64,000 bases of DNA. It comes from Variovorax sp. V93. GTDB taxonomy: Bacteria > Pseudomonadota > Gammaproteobacteria > Burkholderiales > Burkholderiaceae_C. The stretch is from assembly GCF_041154485.1 (NCBI RefSeq), contig NZ_AP028669.1, positions 1,860,001 through 1,924,000 of the forward strand. The letters are read 5' to 3'. The notes below the pieces were generated by a model. The model had not been told where the DNA came from. It did not search any database and saw nothing but the letters and a program-made list of their open reading frames with translations. The position numbers and the translations under genes were made by a program. Below, piece by piece: positions 25,290-32,791 of the stretch; positions within the stretch are counted from its first letter, which is position 1, and each line of letters opens with the position of its first letter.

Positions 25290-26323
25290 GCGGCCGCCGC
25301 GGTGGTTTCGCTGCGCGCCCTGTAGAAGCGCAGGATGTGCTCGGAGAAGTCGCCCAGCAGGAACTGCGCCACGCGGTCGGCATACCAGTTGAAGCGCGTG
25401 CTCACGCGCCAGGAAACATCGATGCGAAGCTCCGTGCCGCCTTCGCGCGGCGTGAGCGTGTAGGCCGAATCGCGCAGGTCGAAATAGTGGCCGCCGATCA
25501 CCACGTGGTCGTCCAGCGCGCCGGCGGGAAAGGAGTCGGGCGAGAAGCGGTAGCGCCACTTCACGCGCTGCAGCGGCTGCCACTCGGTGATGATTTCGTC
25601 GAAGTGCACGTCCTTTTGCCATTGCACCTTGCGCACGCGGCCCTCGGGCGTGTCCTGGGTCACGCCCGCCACCGGCATCGGCACGCCGATGCGGTAGGCC
25701 CAGGCATCGCCGACTTCGTTCGGGCGGATGTCCTGCGCATCGTTGAGCTCATGCCACACGCGCTCGGCGGGTGCGGCAATGAAGAGGGTGCGCGAAGTGC
25801 TCGAGATCCGTTCGGGGTTGGGCCATTGTGGCTCGATGGCGCCGAACAACAGCGGCAGCAGGGCGAAGCTGTAGAGCGCCGGCCTGGGCCAGTTCGTGAT
25901 GCGGCAGACAATGCCCATCGCAAGCCCGCCGAGGCTGCCCATGACGCCGAAGAGGGGAACGATCACCACCGCGCAGACTATCCCTTCGATGAAGACCAGC
26001 AGCGTGCCCACGACGAACAGCGCGGTCGAGACCCACGGTGCCCAGATGTAGTAGCCCCAGCTGCGCCGCTCGATGCGCTCGGCCATGTAGACCGTGACCG
26101 CGCCGCACACGGCGGGGGCGAGGTAGATGAACGAACCCAGCATGGCCGAGAAGCGCTGGCCCGGCAGGCCGCTGAAGGCAATGCGCAGCACCAGCGCGGC
26201 GGCCGCGCCGACCAGCAGTGGCCAGAACCACGCGAAGGGAATGGGGTGCCTGGGCATGTCGCGCACCTGCACGTCGGTGGGCGGAGGCTCGGGGGGCGTG
26301 GTTTGGCCGGGTTCGGTGCTCAT
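25286..26323 (-). CDS. Membrane protein fused to a SRPBCC (START-like) domain
   Basis: The 345-residue protein has a Pro-rich N-terminus, then four to five hydrophobic segments between about residues 28 and 175 (for example PFAWFWPLLVGAAAALVLRI and WVSTALFVVGTLLVFIEGIV). A soluble SRPBCC-type domain follows from about residue 180 (RTLFIAAPAERVWHELNDAQD, then strands ending in STRFNWYADRVAQFLLGD). SRPBCC domains bind hydrophobic ligands such as lipids or polyketides. The fusion suggests a membrane-tethered lipid-binding protein. It overlaps both neighbours by four bases. Confidence 0.8.
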   Translation of the reverse strand: MSTEPGQTTPPEPPPTDVQVRDMPRHPIPFAWFWPLLVGAAAALVLRIAFSGLPGQRFSAMLGSFIYLAPAVCGAVTVYMAERIERRSWGYYIWAPWVSTALFVVGTLLVFIEGIVCAVVIVPLFGVMGSLGGLAMGIVCRITNWPRPALYSFALLPLLFGAIEPQWPNPERISSTSRTLFIAAPAERVWHELNDAQDIRPNEVGDAWAYRIGVPMPVAGVTQDTPEGRVRKVQWQKDVHFDEIITEWQPLQRVKWRYRFSPDSFPAGALDDHVVIGGHYFDLRDSAYTLTPREGGTELRIDVSWRVSTRFNWYADRVAQFLLGDFSEHILRFYRARSETTAAAA

Positions 26324-27297
26324 GAAAATTGCTTCTCCTCGCTGCGCCTGGCCGTCACCATGCAGTAGTCGAAATCGCGCCAGAAAAGGCCCAGCACCAG
26401 CGCGCAGTAGCTGGCCACGATGTGCTTGCGGCGCCAGGGGCTGAGCCGCCCGCGCGCCTTCCAGAGTTCGGCCAGCGCGAAGCGCGTGGCAAGCACCGGG
26501 ATGTGCAGCGCGCTGGGCGCCACGCGCCAGCGCAGCGACTGCACCTCGATGTCTTCGAAGCCGTGGTCGCGCAGGGCGGCGACGAAATCGTCCCGCACGG
26601 CCAGCGTGGGCACGGCCCAGCTGTCGGCCCACAGGCGGTGCAGCCAGCCGGCGCTGCGGCCGGGCTTGTCGCGCAGCAGGAAGCCGTCGATCACCGCGAG
26701 CCGCGCGCCGGGCTTCAGCAGGCGGGCCGCCTCGCGCACGAAATCGGCCTTGGCCGTGCCAGTCGCGTAGCAGGCGCTTTCCACGGCCCAGGCGCCGTCG
26801 GCCTGTGCGGCGGGCAGGCCGGTGCGGGTGTAGTCGGCTTCGATGTGCGCCACGCGGTCGGCCACGCCAGCGCCGGCATCGAGCCGCAGGGCGATGCTGT
26901 TCTGCACCGCCACGTTGGTGACCGTGACGGCAAACAGCGCCGGATCGTCGCCCACCAGCGTGCGCGCGGTGGCGCCGGCGCCGCAGCCAAGGTCCACCAC
27001 GCAGCGGCGCTGCGCGCCTTCCTGCGCTGGCGGCCGGGGCTCGTCGAGCTTCAGCGCGCGGCCGACGGCGCGGTTCATTTCCACCAGCATGCCTTCGCGC
27101 CGCAGCGGATTCAGCCCGAGCCGCCAGAAGCCGAAGTGCATGTTGTAGCTGGGGCTCCATGCACGGTAGTCGTCGGCCACCTCGGTGAAATAGTCCTGCG
27201 TGTCGGCCTTGGTGATGGAGGCTTCGGGCGCCGCGGAGGTTCGAGGCGCGGTCCGGGCGCCGGAGGGAGGGAAATCGGGCTGGAAGACGTTGGTCAC
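26320..27297 (-). CDS. SAM-dependent class I methyltransferase
   Basis: The 325-residue protein has the SAM-binding motif I CVVDLGCGAGATARTL and a later motif LLKPGARLAVIDGFLL. The N-terminal DYFTEVADDYRAWSPSYNMHFGFW resembles small-molecule methyltransferases of the tocopherol/cyclopropane-like group that act on hydrophobic acceptors. The start is GTG 27297 with an AAGGAG site seven bases upstream; ATG starts in the frame are internal. It lies 20 bases after the DCC gene and overlaps the SRPBCC gene (ATGA). Confidence 0.85.
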   Translation of the reverse strand: MTNVFQPDFPPSGARTAPRTSAAPEASITKADTQDYFTEVADDYRAWSPSYNMHFGFWRLGLNPLRREGMLVEMNRAVGRALKLDEPRPPAQEGAQRRCVVDLGCGAGATARTLVGDDPALFAVTVTNVAVQNSIALRLDAGAGVADRVAHIEADYTRTGLPAAQADGAWAVESACYATGTAKADFVREAARLLKPGARLAVIDGFLLRDKPGRSAGWLHRLWADSWAVPTLAVRDDFVAALRDHGFEDIEVQSLRWRVAPSALHIPVLATRFALAELWKARGRLSPWRRKHIVASYCALVLGLFWRDFDYCMVTARRSEEKQFS

Positions 27298-27317
27298 GAG
27301 AGCTCCTTTTCTTTTTT

Positions 27318-27743
27318 TCAGATCCGGCAATTGCCGCCGGCGCAGGTGCGGGACGACCGCGCGGCCTTGCCCGCGAGCAGGGCCACCAGCCAGCGCGGCA
27401 GCCGGTAGCGGTTGCGCGCAAGCACCGCATAGGCGCGGTCGGCCAGCGGCGCGAGCAGCGGCAGGTCGAGCAGGAAGCTGCCGCTCGGCAGCCCGACGGC
27501 GTCGCGGCAGGCGCGGATGGCGGAAACGCCCACGAACACCTGCCCCGCTGCGTCGACCGCGTGGATGGCGGCCATCAGCGCTGCGCGTGGGGCCGGGCCG
27601 GCGCCGAAGCCGGCGGGCGAGCAGTCCACGAGGTTCAGGCGGGCCATGGTGTCGCGCGCCTTCATTGCGTTCATTTCTGCCGTGCACAAAGCACAGGTGG
27701 CATCGAAATAGACGGTCAGCGGATAGGTGGCAACGGCGGGCAT
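27318..27743 (-). CDS. DCC (DUF393) thiol-disulfide oxidoreductase family protein
   Basis: The 141-residue protein has the DxxCxxC signature in YFDATCALCTAEM (Asp14, Cys17, Cys20) and the C-terminal DUF393 pattern (FVGVSAIRACRDAVG, then YRLPRWLVALL). DCC proteins are thioredoxin-like and of undefined role. ATG 27743 is preferred over a TTG at 27770 that lies inside the operator. It is the first gene of the five-gene operon; the regulator site is 17 bases upstream of the ATG. Confidence 0.85.
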   Translation of the reverse strand: MPAVATYPLTVYFDATCALCTAEMNAMKARDTMARLNLVDCSPAGFGAGPAPRAALMAAIHAVDAAGQVFVGVSAIRACRDAVGLPSGSFLLDLPLLAPLADRAYAVLARNRYRLPRWLVALLAGKAARSSRTCAGGNCRI

Positions 27744-27760
27744 AAGGTTTGTTTTCGTTG

Positions 27761-27778
27761 TTTCTGTCAAAACAGAAA
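27761..27778. promoter_or_regulatory. Operator site 1 for the GbsR/MarR-type regulator
   Basis: TTTCTGTCAAAACAGAAA has perfect 6-base arms (TTTCTG/CAGAAA). It matches the site at 28430-28447 in 16 of 18 positions and in the same orientation. On the minus strand it contains TTGACA, a consensus -35, so a bound regulator would block the promoter of the five-gene operon. Confidence 0.7.
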
Positions 27779-27801
27779 TTAAGAAGCAAAAAAAGAGCGG
27801 C

Positions 27802-28404
27802 TCAGATCATCGGCAGGCTGGCATGGTGGGCATCGGAATCGTCGTCCTTGCCGGGGGCCGCGGTAGTTGCCGCCGGCGCCGCATCGCCGCGAACGAACTT
27901 CTGCACGCTGGCCCCGAGCGTCAGCACCTTGTCGAGCGTGCCGGGCGAGAGCCGCAGCATTTCGTCGGCCCAGGTGGCGAGTTTGCTCATCAGGTCCATG
28001 GTGGAGCGGATGCGGTCCTGCGCATCGGCGGGCTCCTTCTGGAAGTCGGGGCTCGCGACGATCTCGCGCAGCACGCGGATGGTCGGGTCGAACTCGCGCT
28101 CCTTGCGCTCGCGTACCACGGTGCGGAACAGCTCCCAGACGTCGACGCTGGTTTCGAAATAGTCGCGCCGGTCGCCCAGGATGTGCGTCACGCGCACCAG
28201 GTTCCACGCCTGCAGTTCCTTCAGGCTGTTGCTCACGTTGGAGCGGGCCACGCCCAGCGTGTCGGAGAGCTCTTCCGCATGCATGGGCCTGCCGCGCGCG
28301 AACAGCAGCGCATGGATCTGCGAGACCGTGCGGTTGACGCCCCACATGGAGCCCATTTCTCCCCAGTGGAGAACGAACTTGCGTTGGATGTCGGTGAGTT
28401 CCAT
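27802..28404 (-). CDS. GbsR/MarR family transcriptional regulator
   Basis: The 200-residue protein starts MELTDIQRKFVLHWGEMGSM. It has a winged helix (VNRTVSQIHALLF, MHAEELSDTLGVARSNVSNSL) and a long helical C-terminal region, the GbsR-like pattern named for the choline-responsive repressor of Bacillus. The gene lies directly upstream of the five-gene operon on the same strand, with its stop 58 bases before the DCC start, and has operator-like sites both before itself and before the operon. It probably represses both. Its C-terminal 30 residues are Ala/Asp-rich and not conserved in type. Confidence 0.88.
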   Translation of the reverse strand: MELTDIQRKFVLHWGEMGSMWGVNRTVSQIHALLFARGRPMHAEELSDTLGVARSNVSNSLKELQAWNLVRVTHILGDRRDYFETSVDVWELFRTVVRERKEREFDPTIRVLREIVASPDFQKEPADAQDRIRSTMDLMSKLATWADEMLRLSPGTLDKVLTLGASVQKFVRGDAAPAATTAAPGKDDDSDAHHASLPMI

Positions 28405-28429
28405 GCGTTGGAGTCTAGGATTTTATAAA

Positions 28430-28447
28430 TTTCTGTCAAGAGAGAAA
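28430..28447. promoter_or_regulatory. Operator site 2 for the GbsR/MarR-type regulator
   Basis: TTTCTGTCAAGAGAGAAA lies 25 bases upstream of the regulator start. Read on the minus strand it contains TTGACA, followed after 16 bases by TAGACT as a weak -10; transcription would then start at or within a few bases of the ATG, so the mRNA may be nearly leaderless. The arrangement implies negative autoregulation. Confidence 0.65.
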
Positions 28448-28480
28448 CTCAAAATCAGCTTGATCCCGGAAAAGCTTTAG

Positions 28481-28504
28481 AATACTGTGTAAACATACAG
28501 TATT
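28481..28504. promoter_or_regulatory. LexA binding site (SOS box)
   Basis: The core TACTGTGTAAACATACAGTA matches the proteobacterial SOS box CTGT-N8-ACAG exactly, within perfect 8-base arms AATACTGT/ACAGTATT. It ends 17 bases before the ATG of the radical SAM gene at 28522, a position where LexA would block transcription. Confidence 0.85.
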
Positions 28505-28521
28505 CGAGAGAAAGGACCTGC

Positions 28522-29616
28522 ATGCCCGCCGCCCGGATCCCCATCCACGCCATCAAGGGCCGCGGCGCGGCCACGCGCCTGGCGCACCGCTTTTCGCGCG
28601 ACGAGCGCAATGCCTTCGACGATGGCTGGGGCACGCTCGAAGAAGGCGCGGCCGAAGCCGAGGAACTGCTGCCGCTCGCCACCGAAGTGCGCTTCGAGGA
28701 CGTGAAATCGGTGCTCAACGAAAACGACTCGCCCGATATTTCCTTCGACCGCTCGCTCAACCCGTACCGCGGCTGCGAGCACGGCTGCATCTACTGCTTT
28801 GCGCGGCCCACGCACAGCTACCTCAATCTCTCGCCGGGGCTCGACTTCGAAACCAAACTCATCGCCAAGCGCAACATCGTCGAGGTGCTGCGTGCCGAAC
28901 TCGGCCGCAGGAGCTACCGCCCCAGCCACATTGCGATCGGCACCGCCACCGACTGCTACCAGCCCATCGAACGCGAACTGCGGCTCACCCGCTCGGTGAT
29001 CGAGCTGCTGAAGGAAACGCACCATCCGTTCGCGCTGGTCACGAAATCGAGCGCGGTGGAGCGCGACCTCGACCTCATCGCGCCCATGGCCGCCGAGCAC
29101 CTGGCCGCGGTGTACATCACCGTGACCACGCTCGACGGCGAGCTGGCCCGCAAGCTGGAGCCGCGCGCTGCCGCGCCGCACCGGCGGCTGCGCACCATCC
29201 GCACGCTGGCCGAGGCGGGCGTGCCGGTGGGCGTGAGCGTGGCGCCGCAGATTCCCTTCGTCAACGAAGACATGGAACAGGTGCTCGAAGCCGCCTGGGA
29301 CGCCGGTGCGCGCAACGCCTTCTACACGGTGATCCGGCTGCCCTGGGAAGTGGCACCGCTCTTCAAGCAATGGCTCGAACTGCACTACCCGCAGCGCGCG
29401 GACCGCATCATGGCGCGCATCCACGAGATGCGCGGCGGCAAGGACTACGACGCCGACTTTGCCACCCGCATGAAGGGCTCCGGCCTCTGGGCCGACCTGA
29501 TCCGCCAGCGCTTCGAAAAGGCGGCGAACCGCATCGGCTTCAACCGCGAGCGCATTGCGCTCGATCTCGGCGCGTTCCGGCCGCCTGGCGCAGCGGGGCA
29601 GGGCAGCCTGTTCTAA
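28522..29616 (+). CDS. PA0069-type radical SAM protein (SplB-like)
   Basis: The 364-residue protein has the radical SAM cluster motif RGCEHGCIYCFARPTH (Cys85-x3-Cys89-x2-Cys92) followed by THSYLNLSPGLDFETKL, the pattern of the PA0069 family related to spore photoproduct lyase. The family's reaction is not established; a DNA-repair role is plausible given its relatives and the SOS box upstream. The start at 28522 follows GAAAGGA. The C-terminus ends GQGSLF, reminiscent of a clamp-binding or exposed tail, which is speculative. Confidence 0.9.
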   Translation: MPAARIPIHAIKGRGAATRLAHRFSRDERNAFDDGWGTLEEGAAEAEELLPLATEVRFEDVKSVLNENDSPDISFDRSLNPYRGCEHGCIYCFARPTHSYLNLSPGLDFETKLIAKRNIVEVLRAELGRRSYRPSHIAIGTATDCYQPIERELRLTRSVIELLKETHHPFALVTKSSAVERDLDLIAPMAAEHLAAVYITVTTLDGELARKLEPRAAAPHRRLRTIRTLAEAGVPVGVSVAPQIPFVNEDMEQVLEAAWDAGARNAFYTVIRLPWEVAPLFKQWLELHYPQRADRIMARIHEMRGGKDYDADFATRMKGSGLWADLIRQRFEKAANRIGFNRERIALDLGAFRPPGAAGQGSLF

Positions 29617-29693
29617 GGGCGGCCGCGGCGGTGGTCCTGTTCCGGCGAAAAAGCGCTGCATCATGAGGAAGTGGATTCAAGTTCCACTGAAGC

Positions 29694-29711
29694 GCGGAGA
29701 ATATCTCCGCG
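29694..29711. promoter_or_regulatory. Perfect palindrome upstream of gntK
   Basis: CGCGGAGATATCTCCGCG is an uninterrupted 18-base palindrome located 21 bases before the gntK ATG, next to the AGGAAGG ribosome binding site. A weaker stem GTGGA/TCCAC lies at 29672-29688. It could be an operator for a gluconate regulator or an RNA hairpin affecting translation; no regulator gene is nearby. Confidence 0.5.
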
Positions 29712-29732
29712 GTCTCACCAGGAAGGGTATGT

Positions 29733-30239
29733 ATGAACGGGCCATGGCTGGTCGTGATGGGTGTTTCGGGCTGCGGCAAATCGAGCCTCGGGGCCGCGCT
29801 GGCGGTGGGCTTCGGGCTGCCGCTGATCGAGGGCGACGACTACCACCCGCCGGCCAACGTCGAGAAGATGAGCCGAGGCATCGCGCTGACCGATGCGGAC
29901 CGCGCCGGCTGGCTCGCGACGCTGGGGCAGAAGCTGGCGGCTGCGCCGCAGGGGGCGGTGCTGACCTGCTCCGCGCTCAAACGCAGCTACCGGGAGCAGT
30001 TGCGCGCGGCCGTGCCGGGCCTGCGCTTCGTGTTCATGGAGATCGAGCGCGCCGAAGCCGAGCGCCGCGTGGCCGCACGGGCGGGTGCAGGCGAGCACAC
30101 GTTTCCCGCAAGCCTGGTGGCCAACCAGTTCGCGACGCTGGAGTCGCCGGTCGGCGAGCCGGGCGTGCTCGCGGTGGACGCAACCGAGCCGCTGGGGGGG
30201 CTGGTCGGGCAGGTGAAGGCCTGGTTGCCCGCGGGCTGA
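29733..30239 (+). CDS. gntK: Gluconokinase
   Basis: The 168-residue kinase phosphorylates D-gluconate to 6-phosphogluconate. It has the Walker A motif GVSGCGKSS (residues 10-18), EGDDYHPPANVEKMSRGIALTD (gluconate-binding region; landmark residues 34-55) and LTCSALKRSYREQLR, all typical of the small GntK family. It converges with gnd, whose product uses 6-phosphogluconate, so the two genes form a functional pair on opposite strands. Confidence 0.95.
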   Translation: MNGPWLVVMGVSGCGKSSLGAALAVGFGLPLIEGDDYHPPANVEKMSRGIALTDADRAGWLATLGQKLAAAPQGAVLTCSALKRSYREQLRAAVPGLRFVFMEIERAEAERRVAARAGAGEHTFPASLVANQFATLESPVGEPGVLAVDATEPLGGLVGQVKAWLPAG

Positions 30240-30249
30240 TTTGCAGGGA

Positions 30250-31674
30250 TCAGCCGATGACTTCCGGCCAGTTGGTATGGAAGAACTCGCCGGCCGGCTT
30301 GTCCACGCGCTCGTAGGTGTGGGCCCCGAAGAAGTCGCGCTGCGCCTGCAGCAGGTTCGCGGGCAGCCGCTCGGTGCGGTAGCTGTCGTAGTAGGCGAGC
30401 GAGGCGCTGAACGCCGGCACCGGAATGCCGTTGCCCACCGCCAGCGCCACCACCTCCCGCCAGTTCTGTTGCGTGCGGTTGAGCAGGTCCTTGAAGAAGG
30501 GGTCGAGCATCAGGTTGCCCAGTGACGGATCGCTGCGGTAGGCGTCGGTGATGCGGTTCAGAAAGCGCGCGCGGATGATGCAGCCGCCGCGCCAGATCGC
30601 TGCGATGCGGCCCAGGTCGAGCTTCCACGCCTTCTTCTCGCCCATGGTCTGGATCAGGTCGAAGCCCTGCGTGTAGCTGACCACCTTCGAGGCATAAAGC
30701 GCGTCGTGCACCTTGGCCACCAGCGCCTTCTTGTCGAGCGACAGTGCGATCTTCGGCCCCTGCAGCAGCTTGCTGGCCACCACGCGCGCCTTCTTTTGCG
30801 ACGACAGCACGCGCGCCTCGACCGCGGCATTGATGGTGCTGATGACCACCGCGTTCTCGGCCGCGTTGACCAGCGTCCACTGGCCCGTACCCTTCTGGCC
30901 GGCCTTGTCGAGAATGAGCTCGACGATCGGCTGGCCGGTCTCCGGGTCCTTCTGTTCGAGGGCCTTGGCGGTGATCTGGATCAGGTAGCTCTGCAGCTCG
31001 CCCTCGTTCCATTCGCTGAAGACCGCCGCCATCTCGTCGGTGCTGAAGCCGGCCGCCTTGAACAGGCTGTAGGCCTCGCAGATCAGCTGCATGTCGCCGT
31101 ACTCGATGCCGTTGTGCACCATCTTCACGTAGTGGCCCGCGCCGCCGGGGCCGATGTGGATCACGCAGGGCTCGCCGTCCACCTTGGCTGCGATGCTCTC
31201 GAAGATCGGCTTCATCACTTCCCAGGTGGAGAGCGGCCCGCCCGGCATGATCGACGGGCCCTTGCGCGCGCCTTCCTCGCCGCCCGACACGCCCGCGCCG
31301 ATGAAGCGCAGGCCCTTGGTCTGGAGATACGCGTCGCGGCGTTCGGTGTCGGTGTAGAGGCTGTTGCCGCCGTCGATCACGATGTCGTCCTTGTCGAGCA
31401 GCGGGATCAGCTGCTCGATGACCTGGTCGACCGGCGCGCCGGCCTTCACCATGATCTGGATCTTGCGCGGCCTGGCGAGGCTCTGCACGAACTCCTCGAG
31501 CGTCTTCGCGCCGACCAGCTTCTTGCCGGGGTTGGCGGCCACGAAGGCCTCGGTGGTGGCTTCGGTGCGGTTGTACACGCTGACCTGGAAGCCGCGGCTT
31601 TCCACGTTCAGCACCAGGTTCTGGCCCATCACGGCCAAGCCGATCAATCCGAAATCGCTTTTGTTGCTGCTCAT
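30250..31674 (-). CDS. gnd: 6-phosphogluconate dehydrogenase, decarboxylating
   Basis: The 474-residue enzyme converts 6-phosphogluconate to ribulose 5-phosphate with NADP+. Visible are the Rossmann motif GLIGLAVMGQNLVLN, GVSGGEEGARKGPSIMPGG, the catalytic Lys segment GPGGAGHYVKMVHNGIEYGD and IWRGGCIIRARFL. Length matches the long homodimeric form. The start MSSNKSD at 31674 follows AAGAAGGG. It is on the opposite strand to gntK with 10 bases between stops. Confidence 0.97.
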   Translation of the reverse strand: MSSNKSDFGLIGLAVMGQNLVLNVESRGFQVSVYNRTEATTEAFVAANPGKKLVGAKTLEEFVQSLARPRKIQIMVKAGAPVDQVIEQLIPLLDKDDIVIDGGNSLYTDTERRDAYLQTKGLRFIGAGVSGGEEGARKGPSIMPGGPLSTWEVMKPIFESIAAKVDGEPCVIHIGPGGAGHYVKMVHNGIEYGDMQLICEAYSLFKAAGFSTDEMAAVFSEWNEGELQSYLIQITAKALEQKDPETGQPIVELILDKAGQKGTGQWTLVNAAENAVVISTINAAVEARVLSSQKKARVVASKLLQGPKIALSLDKKALVAKVHDALYASKVVSYTQGFDLIQTMGEKKAWKLDLGRIAAIWRGGCIIRARFLNRITDAYRSDPSLGNLMLDPFFKDLLNRTQQNWREVVALAVGNGIPVPAFSASLAYYDSYRTERLPANLLQAQRDFFGAHTYERVDKPAGEFFHTNWPEVIG

Positions 31675-31780
31675 GGCCCTTCTTTCGTCTGCGGTGAATG
31701 TGACGGGCATTGTGCCGGGGGCGCCGCGCAGCCGCAGCCACAGGGCCTATGGCCGGGCGGGACGCAGGGGCGCCGGCGGT

Positions 31781-32389
31781 TCAGCCGCCGAACAGCGCAT
31801 CGAACACGCGAATGGACGCGTAGGCGTCATTGGCCGCGTAGCGCATCTGCGCTTCGGTCAGCTGCCTGTTGGCCCAGTTCGAGGTGGTCGCCTTGCGCGA
31901 TTTCACGAAGCGCCGGTTGAACACCAGCGCCACGGCCGCCTTCACGCCCACCGACTTGCGGTAACCGCGGCGGCGGAACTCGCTGTCGATGTCGAACACC
32001 GCCTTCGGCTCGATGTTGAGGCGGTTGCGGATCAGCGTGAGATCGGTCGAAAGGCCGAAGCCGACCTTCCGGAGTTCGGTGGAAGCAATCAGCGTTGCGA
32101 CCACCGGGTTGCATTCGGTGCGGTGCAGCTGGAACAGCCAGGCGGTTTCGCGCGTTGCGAACTGCACCACGTGCGGGCCGCCCGAAACCTCGTTCTTCGC
32201 GAAGGTGGGCTTGGATTCGGTGTCGAAGCCCGCAACGCCGGCGGCCAGCAATTCGGCGGCGGCATGCTCGGCGTCCTGCAGCGTGGAAACGACCACGATG
32301 TCTTTGAGGCCCAGGCCTTCGAAGGGTTCGAGCAGCGCGATCTGCTCGCGTTCGGGAAGGGGCGGCAGCGCGGGAGGGGTGTCGCTCAC
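31781..32389 (-). CDS. 3'-5' exonuclease domain protein (RNase D-like)
   Basis: The 202-residue protein has a DEDD-type exonuclease fold: VAGFDTESKPTF (DTE), TDLTLIRNRL (Asp) and YAANDAYASIRVFDAL (Tyr-x3-Asp of DEDDy enzymes). It lacks the HRDC domain of full RNase D, so the substrate could be RNA or DNA. The start is GTG 32389, whose GTGA overlaps the stop of the tfoX-like gene; no ATG fits. The hairpin CGGCGG/CCGCCG straddles the stop codon at 31774-31790. Confidence 0.87.
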   Translation of the reverse strand: MSDTPPALPPLPEREQIALLEPFEGLGLKDIVVVSTLQDAEHAAAELLAAGVAGFDTESKPTFAKNEVSGGPHVVQFATRETAWLFQLHRTECNPVVATLIASTELRKVGFGLSTDLTLIRNRLNIEPKAVFDIDSEFRRRGYRKSVGVKAAVALVFNRRFVKSRKATTSNWANRQLTEAQMRYAANDAYASIRVFDALFGG

Positions 32390-32772
32390 GACGAGGCTGC
32401 TTTCTTTTTTTTCTTCACTGGGGCTTTCCTGGCGGTTTTCTTCTTCGGCGGCTGGCCTGAACGCAGGGCCGCCTCGTAGGCGCGGCGGCCCCAGAGCGCG
32501 GCTTCCTCGCGGTCTTCGAAAAGATCGGCTGGCGCGAGCCGGTACGACATCGGCATGGCCTTGCCTTCGCGCACGTAGGTGAAGGGCGGCAGGTCCAGCC
32601 TGTCGAAATGCTCGGCGCTGCCGGCATCGGACTTGAGGTAGAGCGTGTCCTTGGCAACGAGCGCGATCATGCGGCCCTCGTGCCACACGCCGTGGCCGCC
32701 GAACATGCGGCGCGTTTCGATGCGGCCGAGGCGCTCGAAGACTTCGTGCAGGCTTTGGACGAATGCGCTCAT
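32386..32772 (-). CDS. TfoX N-terminal domain protein
   Basis: The 128-residue protein has the TfoX_N pattern (ETRRMFGGHGVWHEGRMIAL, then YLKSDAGSAEHF and PMSYRLAPADLFEDREEAALW). It ends in a very Lys-rich tail (PPKKKTARKAP, then KKKKKAASS). Full-length TfoX/Sxy regulates competence with CRP in gamma-proteobacteria; stand-alone N-domains have no established role. The basic tail could bind nucleic acid. The stop overlaps the exonuclease start. Confidence 0.87.
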   Translation of the reverse strand: MSAFVQSLHEVFERLGRIETRRMFGGHGVWHEGRMIALVAKDTLYLKSDAGSAEHFDRLDLPPFTYVREGKAMPMSYRLAPADLFEDREEAALWGRRAYEAALRSGQPPKKKTARKAPVKKKKKAASS

Positions 32773-32791
32773 CGGGCAGGCTTTGTGCGGC

